Assembly (NCBI GenBank): GCA_022749755.1
Contig: CM040452.1
Coordinates: forward strand, 886,350-950,349
DNA from: Azadirachta indica
Taxonomy: Eukaryota; Streptophyta; Magnoliopsida; Sapindales; Meliaceae
Direction: 5' to 3'
Length of the DNA stretch: 64,000 nt
Below are positions 1 to 11,519 of the stretch, piece by piece. Below the pieces are notes generated by a model. It saw nothing but the letters and a program-made list of their open reading frames with translations, made no database searches and was not told the origin of the DNA. The translations under genes and the position numbers were made by a program. Positions within the stretch are counted from its first letter, which is position 1. Every line of letters begins with the position of its first letter.

Positions 1-841
1 TCACTATCTTCTGCAACAAATTTGAGAGAAGATATTCTCTCACAAGTAATTGGTCGTGATAATTTTTATTTGAGAGCAGTAGGAAAAGGAGCTACAATTT
101 CAAAGTTAGCAATAATATCACGGAAAGATAGCATTATAGCTAAATTGTGATAAGAATAAGATGAGATTAAGATAGAAAATACTCAAATGAAGCAAGAGCA
201 TGATGGAATGAAGAAGGAAATGGCAAAAATGTAGAGTCTAATCGAAGAGTTAAAAAAGCACAAGGCAAGTTTTCTTATGATTTATTCACTTTTGTACAAT
301 TATAAGATTCTAATTATGACATTTTTTTTTTGGAAACATTAATTATGACATTTTAAATTTTCATTTTTAAGTCAAAGTCAAGAAAGTGAAGCACTTAGCC
401 ACCCACCACATTTATTTTGTACTTCTTTATCGGTAAGAATATTATTTATATTTGAATTTTCTTAAAAATATTGACATAAGATTAAATGTTAATGGTCGTT
501 GAATGTTTTTGTTCCTTTTGGTTTAAAATCATTCTTGCCGTGTTGTTGAAGAGCTTAAATGCTATGCCAAATATTATTAAGTGCAAGTTGCTTGATTGGG
601 AGGGGTTTGGAGTAGTAGTGGTTAAGGGGTATTGGTCTTCAAGTGATCCAAAAGCAGTTGTTCATCACATTCCTAATGGACCTAACAGTACAAGGGTTTG
701 GATAGATAAGGCAAAGCAAGGTGAAGAAGTATTTGTAAAGGGTAAAACATTTTATGTCTACTATTTAAGAAGCTATTGGAAGTGCTGGCCTGTTGACAAA
801 TTTATTATGGTTATTGCAAATAACCTTTTCTTGTTCATCTA
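1..841 (+). pseudogene. En/Spm-associated plant transposase protein (Transposase_24-like), C-terminal part, degraded
   Basis: Positions 1-270 give a charged, probably coiled-coil stretch (repeated Lys/Glu, with KKEMAKM) interrupted by stops. After a 200-bp gap, probably an intron, the frame at 486-841 holds the recognisable C-terminal block: CKLLDW near 573-590, then a GYWSSSDP-like segment, VHHIPNGP, RVWID, and near the end CWPVDKFI. In the family this reads as CKLLDW...W(S)SNDP...VHH.P.GP...RVWVD...AWP.DKVI. It is the conserved domain found at the C terminus of one CACTA-encoded protein; I infer no host function. The frame from 486 is open, but the start is arbitrary and the preceding exon carries stops, so it is a fossil or partial gene. 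Confidence 0.65.
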
Positions 842-1289
842 ATTAGGTACTTTTTTTTTCTATGAATTTCATGCATTTATTATCATAAATAGAATATATA
901 TTTGTTTAAAGTTCTAGGAAAATAATTTTATATGTTTTTCTATACAGTGTTATAATTGGATTTACCATATGTTCATAGTACAAATATTCAAATGAACTCC
1001 ATCGTAATATTATTTTTAAAGTTAAGGTAAAATCTCTAAAATTGTATTTATTTGATTTAAGAAGTTATATTTTCAATCTATTAATTATATATATTGACAG
1101 CTTTTCCTTTATTAGTGTATATATATATAAATGTATATATATATATAATTTCAAATGGAATTATTTGAATTTGGGATTATATTACATTATTTTATATTTG
1201 ATATTTACATAAATAGACATCTTTGAAAAAAATTATAAATTAAAAGAAAAATATACGAATATTGATAACTTATAAAAGAATGCTATAAT

Positions 1290-1725
1290 AGTAAAATAAT
1301 ATTTTAATAGCATTTTGTACTAGTTAACAACATATATGGTCGTAGATTTTATAAGAATGTGTTGGCATTTTTAAAATGCTACTATTATACAATACTATCA
1401 TTTTTTAAAAGCTACAAAAGATAGGACAGCGGCATTCTAAATTGCTATTATTGAAATTCTAATAATAACATTTTTTCTATGTTATACTTCGTATTTGGTA
1501 GCACTTTATAAATGCTACTTATAGTTCAATGATAACATTTGTGCAAGGCAATTAAAGGTGATTAGGTAGCTTTTCCTACATGCTATTAATTCATTATTAT
1601 ACCATCCAATTAATATTACAAAAAGTACAAACTTTTAGTTATGTTAGCTAGCATAGCATAGGCCAAATGCTATTAATGATATATGGTAACATTTTTCAGA
1701 TGCTACCATATGTAGTTTTTTCGTG
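1290..1725. repeat. CACTA subterminal repeat array
   Basis: A roughly 10-12-bp motif built on AAATGCTA / TAGCATTT occurs about ten times in direct and inverted orientation (for example near 1308, 1372, 1526, 1576, 1667 and 1697) just inside the element terminus. Such arrays are transposase-binding sites in characterised CACTA elements; here that role is inferred from position and motif repetition. Confidence 0.6.
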
Positions 1726-1880
1726 TAGTGACCTATACACAAAATACACCACATTAGTATTTGAACATAAGTATTATCCTCATGCCAACTTATACAATTA
1801 TACATATTTCCATATAATTGAGTTTTATATCATAAAAACATGTAAATTAAAGTTGTGGCAATGAAGTTCATAATATATCT

Positions 1881-2989
1881 GGAGCGAAGGAAATCTTCTT
1901 CAGATGAGCCGTAGTGAAAGTGAGGGCCTCCTCTAGAATACCTTGTTCGTGTACAAACTTAACATCCCCCTCACATCTCTGATTAAACTTTCCTTTAATA
2001 ATCTAACATTGGACTCCTTAAATTTCTTAAACACACCTGATTCATTATATTCTATTATGTGTTTATTAGTCTCATATGTTTGCAAAGGTGATTATCAATA
2101 TCTTTGAATCTTCAGTATCATTATGTGCATCCACGACTTTAGTACGTATAGCAGCCCTGATGTCTTTTATTATTATTATATTTTTAAAGTGTTAAACATA
2201 GATACATATACATGTATGTGTGTATACATACCACATGGCATTTTGAAACCATATTATCTAAAAATTTGAAATATAAGAGCAACACTACATATATGTGTGT
2301 GTGTGTGTGTGTGTGTGTCATACTTATTCTCAGCGGAAAGATCAGGATGCGATTGAAAAATATAATGTAATTGTTGTTAAATCTTAGTCTCAAAGTGATA
2401 CGACACACCAAGACGGCATAGCCAGTTGATTAGAATAACTTTCATTATTGGATCATCGGTAAAAGCAGCAATACCTAACATTTCCTCTACCTTTTCTTTC
2501 AGTTCTTCAAACTGATATTCATATGCAAGTTCTTACATGCATACACAAATAAGACAAGTTCAATTAAATTTTAATTACTTTGTCTTAGGGGAGGAGCATT
2601 CTTAGGGCCTAAGAGGGCTTAGACCTGAGGTCCTACAATTTTTTCTTTTTTGAATTTTTATTATAATATTTTTATTTTACACCCATTTTATAGATTTATA
2701 TATAGTTTGACCCCTACACTTTATAAAGTTATTTATTTGCTCCTTAATTTATTAATTATTTTTAAAATATTAACCAACTAACTTTACCTTTTAAATATTT
2801 TATTTCTCTAACTATTCTTTCTTTTATTTAGTCCCTTCTTCGTCTATATATTTTAGAATATAATTAATAAAGAAAGAGAGAGAATATTTTTTCCAATTTA
2901 GGTGAGGACATGTAATGGAAAGTGCCCTTTCGTATTGAAGGACGAAAGTTTGCCTCTTGACGATAATTTTCATGGATCTCGCTAGACAT
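1881..2989 (-). pseudogene. Terpene synthase pseudogene 1 (exons 1-3 only)
   Basis: Close paralogue of the intact synthase at 47516-50462. Exon 1 is 2989-2894, still open from ATG, but the RRP(x8)W motif is ruined (RR to YR, P to Q, W to R) and the donor GT has become GA (2893-2892). Exon 2 is about 2531-2232: its acceptor region is altered, and a (GT)n microsatellite (2295-2318) with flanking change replaces about 15 bp of coding sequence; its donor (GTATGT) survives. Exon 3 starts near 2036 and stops at about 1881, with an internal deletion of roughly 25 bp relative to the intact gene. Exons 4-7, with all metal-binding motifs, are absent, and a CACTA end lies at 1730. The upstream region (3001-3160) is still alignable with the intact gene's promoter. 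No functional product is possible. Confidence 0.88.
2295..2318. repeat. (GT)n microsatellite inside pseudo-exon 2
   Basis: About twelve GT units preceded by a short TATA run. They lie where the intact paralogue has ordinary exon 2 sequence (about 50056-50070), so the repeat grew within a former coding exon. Confidence 0.9.
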
Positions 2990-3079
2990 GCTCTGACCGG
3001 TATCTTACTGCTTGCAGAACAATGTAGAGCAAAAGCCAATAGAGATGACCTATAACTGTAAGTAGCTTAAACGTAGCCT

Positions 3080-3087
3080 TATTTATA
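3080..3087 (-). promoter_or_regulatory. TATA box of terpene synthase pseudogene 1
   Basis: TATAAATA on the minus strand, in the same context (GTAGCC...TAGG) and at nearly the same distance from the ATG (91 bp here, 84 bp in the intact gene) as the TATA box at 50546-50553. Confidence 0.65.
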
Positions 3088-3159
3088 GGTTAACATTCTA
3101 TCTTCGCCTTGTCAATTATAACTAATTAGCAGTTTCTGTAAGGAAGAAGGAGTTCACGT

Positions 3160-4337
3160 CTTTCATAAAATATATATGTAATAAGACAGTTGATCAATTA
3201 CTCGTCTTAAAAGCATATGCAAACAATATATATATATATATATATATTGTGATTGTTATCAAGATTTTGATATGTTATGTGGTATAGTTCTTGAAAAAAA
3301 TGACCGATACCTCCTTATAGTTTGGTGAAATATTTCGATACTCTTTATAATTTTAAAAATATCTTGTTCCGTTCCACTATTATTTAAACTGATGATCAAA
3401 TTATTTTTTAGGGTAAAATAGTCTTCTAATATTATATCAATTAAATTAAAATAAACCAAAATAATATAATTTTTATGAACCAACTATTGGTAGTTTAATG
3501 GTTCAAATCTTTATAGTAAGGTTGATGTAGATTTTTTTTTTAATTGGTACAGGATTTTTCTAAACAAACACATACATTTTACTATTAATATTTGATATTT
3601 AGTGTTTTTATCTCATATGAGATGTAACTTTCAGCCACCACCCCTAATAAAACCTAAATAATTAAAGAGTATTAATATTTAGATATTAAATTTTTTTTCA
3701 ATTTTTATAAATAGACATTATTTGTCTATCTGCTGCAAATAAATTCGTAATTATTATTGAAATAATTTATATTGTTTTTTAACTCAACATTAATAAATTA
3801 TTTCAAATATTCAACAAGGGTTGGAATTATTTCTTTTCCCTCTCTTTTCTTTTTTGATTTCTTTTTTTTTTTAAATTTTATTCCCTTCCATCATTCCTTA
3901 AGTGCCATAGGTTTGATCCTATAGAATCTAATCCATCAGGAACTTATTAGTAATAAACAGTAAGGTGTATCTTTACAAGTAAAAGGAAGAAAAAAGAAAT
4001 CATTTCCCCCTTCTTAGATGTATACTAGACTCATTACCCGTGTTACATTAAAATACTACAAAACCATTCTTCCCTTCTACTGTCAGATTTTTTCTATTAA
4101 AATGAATACATATTTATTGGAAATACAGAATTTTTAGAAATTTTTAATTTTGCCCCTAACTAAACCCGAAAGATGAGTGAAAGTTAAAATTAACAGATTG
4201 TTTATTACAAATATATAATATTTATAAATTTCAAATTTTACCCTTAACCCAACCTAAAAGATAAAAGAAACAACAATGGTTCAAACCCTTGCACGTGCAA
4301 GGATTCTAGCCAATGTGTCAAGGCAAATTATGCTATT
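3160..4337. other. Gene-free AT-rich spacer
   Basis: No supported gene. It holds a (TA)n run at 3226-3248 and, at 4021-4055, a stretch resembling the outermost part of the right MULE terminus at 22798-22838 (TACTAGACTCATTA..., then a TATTAAAATA-like core). It may be a fragment of a related MULE. Nothing else recognised. Confidence 0.5.
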
Positions 4338-4358
4338 ATGTTTTCCAGTATTAATATA
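4338..4358. repeat. LINE target-site duplication, left copy
   Basis: 21 bp ending ...AGTATTAATATA; pairs with 10216-10236 with one C/G mismatch, and abuts the element's poly(A)/poly(T) end. Confidence 0.85.
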
Positions 4359-4507
4359 TTTTTTTAAAAAATAAGCCATGACTAGCAAGGCCAATTTATT
4401 GAAAATTAAAAAAAAAAGAAAAGAAAGCAACTACAATTAAGGGGGACATAATAAGCCTTACCCTTTAAAACAACCATAAAAGAGGTAGAGAAAACACCTA
4501 AAAAAAA

Positions 4508-7500
4508 TTAGGAGAAAAAATAACCTGGGAGACCTTTAGTATCACGTGATAACAAATCACCAACTGAAGCAGGATAAGAGGACCACCAATGTAACGAATC
4601 GTAATGTAACCCAAGTTTTGCCATAGCATCAGCCACTGAATTAATCACCCGAAACGAATGAGTGCACCGAAAATTCATCTGCGAAGTTAAGAGATTGCAA
4701 TTAAGCCAACGAGTCTGCATTTGCCATGGGGAAGAGTACAGTTTTTAAGAAGAAGCCAAATAGCCAGCAACGAATCACTTTCTAACCAGAGATTCAACCA
4801 CCCATTTTCAAAAGCAAGATTCAATGGCTAAAATAACAGCCATAATCTCCGCAACATATGCTCTTTGAAAATCAAGAGCCAAACCTAAACCGCCCAGGAA
4901 ATCACCATTGCTATTCCTGAAAACACCGCCACAAGCCGATGGACCCGGATTTCCTTTGATCCAGTCAATGGGTGGTGGACGCCATGAAAGAATAAACACA
5001 CGCAGAGCCTTGCTCAACTGCCACGGAATACCCAAGGCAGAAAGAATATCTCTATCAGCTCCAAAACTTATAAACCCTTGACAAAACTTAGCAATAAAAC
5101 GCAAAGGAGCAAGAATATCCAACTGGACCCATCGGGCAGAAAGATATTCGTTTTCAAACCTTTGTCGATTCCTTGTTTTCCAAACTGAATAAAAAACAAA
5201 GCAAGAGATAACCAACCACAGATTATTTAACTGAGAGCTGAAACTCCTGCAAACTATCCAAGACCAAAGTTCAACGCACGAAGACATAGACGGAAACGTA
5301 ATCCAAAATAGGCTTCCAACCGTTGCCACAACCAATTCGTAAAACAGCACTCCACAAAAAAATGATCTACCGTTTCTGAATTGGAAAAAATGCCGCAAAG
5401 AGAGCAACTGGAAACAATACAAATACCATGAGCACGTAAAACATCATTCGAAGGAATCCGATACTGAAGAACTCACCACACTAGCAAAGCAAACTTGGGA
5501 GAAATAAGACCTTTCCAAAGCGGCTTGCACCAAAGTTCCACCTCACGATGAACACGAAGAAAGTTGTAACTATCCTGAAGAGATAGAGTCCCGTCATTAG
5601 AAGCCTTCCAAACCAAAATATCACGGCAAGATAACCGAGGAAGAGTTTTACGAGTAATAGGACTCTAAAGATTAGGAAAGACCTCAGAAAAGGAATCTGG
5701 AATGCACCACCGTCCATCCTTAATTACCGAGGAAACCGTCGAAGTAAAATGCTTCTGTCCAGAGAGCCGAAAAATAGGCAAATTCAAACACCTATTATGC
5801 CAAAAATTAGTCCGTGATCCATTCCCAATAATCCAGGCTGAACCCTTATCACAGTAATCAATTACCGAAAGCAATCCATTCCATAAAGAGGAGCCCAAAT
5901 ACTTCCGCGTAGGGACAAACTCATATCTAGCTTTTAGAAATTTGGTACCAAGCGAGCTACCTGTACGAAACTCCCACAAACTCTTAAGAAGACAAGAAGA
6001 GTTGAGAGTGTCTAATCTGCAAAGGCCAAGCCCCCCTTCCACCTTTGGACGACAAAACTTATCCCACGAAATTAAAGCAAAGCAATCTTTCTATTCAAAG
6101 CATTCCCAGAGAGCACAAAGTTACGGGTCCATGTTTGTAAAATTTTCAAAAGTAAGCAGGGCCATAAATAAACATTAAAGCTATGCATTAGGAGATTCTG
6201 AATAACTAATTTAACCAACTCCACCCTACCTGCCAAAGATGAGAGCTTACCTTGCCAACCTGTTAAAACCTAGGTCGATCGGCTAGAGCTTGCTGAAGTT
6301 TAGGACAACCTTTAAAGATGGGCACACACAAATAATTAAATGGGATAGAACCCTCTGCAAATCCTAAAATAGACTGAATAGAGGCGCGACGATGAAGAGC
6401 AGCCTTGCCTAAGAAAAACAAGCTCTTATTCCAATTAACACACTGCCCCAAAACGCGCCCATAATCATCTAAAAGGTTACACAGGGCAGTAAGCGAGAAC
6501 ATGAGTGCGAGTCGGGCAACCCCTCGACACCGAAATCAGAAGCATTCTACCTGACACCTAGAGATGAATAATTCCACGAGAAAGAACATCCTCCGCTAAA
6601 CAAAACAATAGGGAGGAAAGAGAATCACCTTGGCGAACCATACGCCCACACTGGAAAAAACCATAACGGGAACTATTAATCAAAATAGAGATTCTAGCTG
6701 AGGAGAGAATCAAAGAAGACCAGTTAGCAAATTGCTCCTAAAAGCCAAAATTTCTAAGAACCGCAAAAAGAAAATCCCAGTTAAGAGTATCAAAAGCTTT
6801 AGATATGTCTAATTTAACACCAATATTCCCACCAAAAGCTTTTCGAACCAACAGATTTATACCTTCTGAAACCTACGAAAAACTATCATGAATATGCCAA
6901 CCGCAAATCAAAGCTATTTTGATGTTGCGCAACAAGTCGATCCATAAGAGAACCAAGACGATTAGCTAAAATCTTGTTGATACTCTTGAAAAAGAAATTA
7001 GCCAAGGCAATATGCCTATAATGAGAAAGAGGGCAGCATCCTCAGAATTTGGAAGAAGCACCAAGAACATAGAATTAATATTTGGCAGCAAGTAACTCTC
7101 CCTAAAGAATTGTCGAACACCAACCACTATATCTTTCCCTATTATAACCCAACAAGCATCATAAGATGCACCAGTGAAACCATCCGGCCCAGAAGCACCT
7201 TGACGCCTTCATTTGGAAAACCACCTCCCGAATCTCTCCACCACTCGGAATTAAAGTACCAAAAGCGTTATTGTCTTCGGTCAGAATAGAAGGAATCAAA
7301 TCACACAACCGCTAATTCCCGTAAGACCTTGAGCCATGTAAAGATCACTGTAAAATAATTAATCGCAAGGGCTAAAATATTCTCCAAATTATCGCACCAC
7401 GCATCTTTAATAAGCATGCTTGAAATTCGAGACTTAGCACGTTGCATTTTAGCATATGCATGAAAAAGTCTAGAATTCTTATCCCTTCAACCAAGACAGA

Positions 7501-8545
7501 CAAAGTCATTCCTTCCAAAAATCCCGCTCAGCTAACACTGCATGCAGGAACTTTTCTTTGGCTTACAGTTCTTCTGCCAAAGAGCCTCTTGGTTATGATC
7601 ACCTCCAAAAATCCTTTGCTGAATATATTTCAGCTGAGCTATAGCCCTTAAAATTTTCTCATGAATGTTACCAACAACTACTCATTCCATTCTCACAGCC
7701 TATACCTTAGTAACTGGCTTTCTAACAACCATCAGCATAGGACAACCCTGAGTTGGCAAAGAATTCCACACCTCCACCACCACCCACTGCCAATCCGACT
7801 GTTGAAGCCATATAGATTGAAACCGAAAAGGTTTAGGATGAGTTTCTGAATGAACCGAACCACTAATAATAAGTGGAGACTGATCTGAAACAGACCGAGG
7901 CAAGATTTGGCAATTCACCAAGGACCAAACTTCAAGCCATTTAGAATTACAAAGCGCCCTATCCAATTTGTGTTCCAGTTAACCTAGATTCTCCCTGTTG
8001 CGAGCCCAAGAAAACCGTAAACCACTAGAAGAAAGATGAAAAAAGCTGCAAACATCAATGAACTGTTGGAAATCTGCACAGTAAAGAGATCCAGGCAGAC
8101 CTCCCCTTTGTTGCTCATGAGCACCCATCGTGGCATTGAAATCACCAATAATAAGCCAAGGATTAGTAATTTTATTAAATAAAGAGCATAAATTTGACAT
8201 AAATGCCGACGAGACACATAATATGTTGAGGCATACACAAAAGAAACATAACAGATGATGCCCTCAATCTTAGAATTGATCGTCAACTGTTGTTCTCCGC
8301 ACGAAACAACCTCCACATGGTAAAGCGTTATTACGAAAAACCCAAAATTTGGGAGTTGGGTTTGTAGTAATAGCCAGCAAGGAAAGATTAATAGAACGCA
8401 AATAAAAAGGAGAAATTGTATTGAACTCGACCATGGCTTCCTCAATTGCGACCAATAAAAGACAATGATAAAGACAAAGATTGGCCGACTCTTTTTGAGA
8501 TTGAGGGTTGGCCAAACCTCTTATATTCTACTAAGAATATTCATT
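4508..8545 (-). pseudogene. LINE ORF2: endonuclease, reverse transcriptase, zf-RVT, RNase H (degraded)
   Basis: Starts near 8545 with an RGLANPQS-like stretch typical of the endonuclease N terminus. The endonuclease motif PWLIIGDFNA lies at about 8120-8150. The reverse transcriptase occupies about 7400-6300: VNWNKS is recognisable near 6440, but the catalytic (Y/F)ADD box just upstream (about 6530) is unrecognisable. A zf-RVT region follows at 5720-5400. The RNase H domain begins near 4990 (PPPIDWIKGNPGPSACGG) and ends near 4620 (NSVADAMAKLG). These activities would nick the target, copy the RNA and remove it. Multiple frameshifts and stops make it inactive. Confidence 0.8.
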
Positions 8546-8559
8546 GAGTAGGTGAAGCA

Positions 8560-10015
8560 GCAGGACTACCTTGCGAGAGGTATATGTCATTAATCCACTT
8601 CTTTTTTGCCCTTAAGTTTTTCTGAGTAGATTTGGAAGAAACAATCGGGAAACCATCCTCAACAAAAGGTTTTTTAAGCACTGTAACAGCTTTGATAAGT
8701 TCACGCTCAAAAAGTAAATCTTCATTCTTTTCTCTTGTGCAGCATCCAACATAGTTACGGCTTCACCAACTGAAAAAAGGACTCGGCTCAGGAACCAAAT
8801 CCATGCTCCCTTCACCCCTTCCAACCTCAGTCTCAATTAATGGAAAAGTCGTATCCGTCTTCCCTGGGTTCTCAATATCAACCCTCTCACTGTCCAAATC
8901 ATTGTGACAACTTTGCTCTTGTGCTGGGGCCAAAACACTCGAATTCAAATACGAGTCCGAATAAACTTCTATGACTCGTTGCTGCTCGCCAGAAGAAATA
9001 GTGATCTGATCAGACCGGTTAGTCGCCGACGAAATATAGTTTTCTGACTTGCTGCTATATCATTCTTGTCTTCCTTTACCGTATTTTGTGCTGGTGCAGA
9101 TTGCACCAAAGGAGCTTCCTGCCCTTCATCCAACCACCCCTTTACTTCCTTCCTCAACGTTAGTCCTAGGAACTAGCTGAGGTTTTCTTTAAAGGTTTGG
9201 CAACAGACTCCTTATGGTGACGACATTGATTTAATGAATGACCATACCTGTTGCACCCATTACAATTGGTAGGAAGATTCTCATAATGTATCTCCACGGC
9301 GAATCCATAATCTGGCAATTCAACCATCACAAAATCAAATAAATGTTTTCATAAATCAATCTCAAACAAAACATGAGCACAAAATCCATATTTTTTATGC
9401 CTCTTTGCTTGGTTAATTTGCAACGGCATCCCAACTCCACGAGCAATTGTCACCAGAATTCTCGGTTACCAATGTTCCATACTCATGCCGCATAATCTGA
9501 GCGTGTGAATGCATTTTTGGGTTATATGGATTGAAATTCTGTCGCCATTGGTAAAGTCGAAAACTCCTTGAGCTAACAAACAGGTTCCACTCCCCCAAAC
9601 CTTTCTCATATCTACTTCATCCGAAAAATGGATGTCGTAGAATCCTTGAGCCAACAGAGTCATAACCTAATTATGTTCAGGCTGCCATACCTTATTCAGA
9701 AAAGGTTCGAAGTTCATCTGTTTTCATAGGCTTAGATCCGGGGCAAAGCATAATCCGTCCAATGAGATTCGTCTTGCAACTATCTACTTGTTCTTTACGT
9801 ACCTCAGGTACAATTTTAACCACCATTATGTACCCCGATATGTTGGAAGGGGTGGTTGTTTTGAAATTCTGAAATATCATCCGATCTCGATAATAAGGAA
9901 CCGTAAGTGGGTTGCTTTGCTGGAAGCTGGTGTCAACTATTGCCGGAGGTGCTAGCAATTGTCGGAGCTGATTGATAAGTTTTGCAGCATAGGACATGAT
10001 GGTTGACATAATCAA
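8560..10015 (-). pseudogene. LINE ORF1: DUF4283-type protein with CCHC zinc knuckle
   Basis: The minus-strand frame opens at the ATG at 10015. It holds a DUF4283-like block (LIGRI near 9760, then a W before 9690, a frame change, and a W-x3-FNPY segment near 9540). The usual RGVGMPLQ-like segment follows around 9430, then a cysteine-rich knuckle (C-x2-C-x4-H-x4-C, CNGC...GH...C) at about 9226-9262. After the knuckle comes a low-complexity, frame-broken tail. This is the standard ORF1 layout of plant L1 LINEs, where the protein binds element RNA. Several frameshifts and stops interrupt it. Confidence 0.7.
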
Positions 10016-10215
10016 TATGGAAAGAAAATAGCAAAAACAGTTAGAATCTAATAATTAAGGAAGTCAACAGCGCATGCAAGGAAAAAAATCATAAAGAAGA
10101 GGAAAGAAACTTTTTGTAGGAGCCTAGGAGGTAATTAATTAATTCGTTAAAAAAAAATGGTTTGAGAGAAACTGTAGCCCCCTTTTTTTCCGAGAAGAAA
10201 ACCAAACTTTGAATG

Positions 10216-10236
10216 ATGTTTTCGAGTATTAATATA
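10216..10236. repeat. LINE target-site duplication, right copy
   Basis: 21 bp matching 4338-4358 at 20 of 21 positions; marks the 5' boundary of the minus-strand LINE. Confidence 0.85.
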
Positions 10237-10259
10237 AGATTCTTTTAAATATTATATTT

Positions 10260-10673
10260 ATGTTATATTGATATCAGCTAAATTAGAATATCAGATTTTG
10301 TCACCCGTTATTAACGAGTGAATTTTTTTAGGTGGTAAGAAAAAGTCAAATTCTTTCTATTTTGCTCATTTATATACCTGTTCATTCCCTTGTTGCGTTT
10401 AGAGGTTTTATCTTAGTAATATTCTAATGGACTGATCATTTCAGTTGTACTCATAATTTTAGGAGGATTATTTCTAATTTAGTCTCAATGCACGTTAGTT
10501 TTACGGGCTTGAGTTGACCACAATTTTAGGTATAATTGGATTGTCGGGTCGAACGATAGAGGTTTTTGGACGTAACGTCGGATGTTGATTTTCAGCCTTT
10601 TGTGGGCTCGTCTTGTCGTAATGGGCTGTACAAAATGTTGAGTCCATACCTCGTTGGGATGTCGGTCCCAACA
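10260..10673 (+). repeat. LTR-like direct repeat, left copy
   Basis: Matches 12690-13112. Shared landmarks include TTCATTCCCTTGTTGCGTTTAG near 10380, the GGGCTTGAGTT segment near 10506, and the end GTCCCAACA at 10673. No clear TG start found. Confidence 0.6.
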
Positions 10674-11519
10674 TGAAGTCCCCTAGTTTTAATAGTAGCT
10701 TGATTAAGCTGCTACTTGAAACTTAATAGAGAAATTCTAGCTCGTACCGTGGTGTTGGGTTCTTGCGTTGTTTCGTGTCGTTTTACTTCCTTGCGCTTTT
10801 ATTATTGACACACATTTGGCGGGGGTTAATCAAAAAGAGGTGAGTGACGTCATTTGGCGTTAAGTTCAAATTTTGAGCTAGTTAGCAGGTTTGTCTATTA
10901 GTGTACCACTTCTATTCACTTGATTGGCAAAATATCTTTTGAAGAGAAAAGGAAAAGTGTCAGCCCGAAAGCATTCATCATTCATCTCTCTCTGCTTTGC
11001 CCCGATTTTGATCATGTACTTCTTACCTTTGGTTTCGATTTTACCCGTTTTTTCTTGGTATTTTTGCTGGTTGTTCGCATGGGTATTTCTGGATTTTGGT
11101 TAAAGTTTTGCTTGATTTGGTCTCTCTCTTTCTCTCTTTTTTTTGGATAGTTTTGCTTTTCCTTTCATTGCATTTACGCACGAGTTTATTGTGTTTGGAT
11201 TCTGAATCTTCCTCGTCCAAGGATTGGCAAACTTGGAATTGTTTAGACAAAGAAACCCAAAACGATGTTCTGGAGGTTTATTGAAAGAACCTACTTAAGA
11301 AAGTAAGAAACTTGTTGAGACATCGTCAACTTGAGTGAGAGTTCAGAACGGATAGTTAGTGATTACCTGCCTAGTTACTCGGCGAATATGGACATAGGCA
11401 AAGGAAACCTTACCTATCCTAGTTTAGAGCCTGAATCTTCTGATACTGCAGATTTTGTCCTCTCTCATTCCAGTACCAATTTATGATACTCGGGAGAGTC
11501 TTTACAAATTAGATTAGAT

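Larger units (their letters stand above)
1..1730 (+). mobile_element. Right-hand part of a CACTA (En/Spm) DNA transposon
   Basis: The right end reads ...TTTTTTCGTGTAGTG at 1716-1730, the inverse of the CACTACACG terminus typical of CACTA elements. Upstream, 1290-1725 is packed with both orientations of a short AAATGCTA/TAGCATTT motif, as expected of the subterminal repeats these transposases bind. The coding remnant at 1-840 matches the plant En/Spm-associated protein family. The left end lies outside the window, so neither full size nor the 3-bp target duplication can be checked (ACC follows the terminus). The element ends about 150 bp before the broken 3' end of a terpene synthase pseudogene. 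Confidence 0.8.
4338..10236 (-). mobile_element. Near full-length L1-type plant LINE with 21-bp target-site duplication
   Basis: The element (about 4359-10215) reads on the minus strand. Its 3' end has an AATAAA-like signal near 4400 and a short A7 tail (T7 at 4359-4365 on the plus strand). The flanks 4338-4358 and 10216-10236 are the same 21-bp sequence with one mismatch, the expected target duplication of target-primed insertion. Coding content in order is ORF1 (DUF4283-like nucleic-acid-binding domain plus CCHC knuckle), then ORF2 (APE-type endonuclease, reverse transcriptase, zf-RVT, RNase H). All frames carry stops and frameshifts, so the copy is dead. The target duplication shows it is a single, essentially complete insertion. 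Confidence 0.88.

Noticed and set aside
3484..3530. tRNA-like or SINE-like A/B box (TTTAATGGTTCAAATC)
   Set aside because: No matching acceptor stem or A box at the right spacing; a short chance match.
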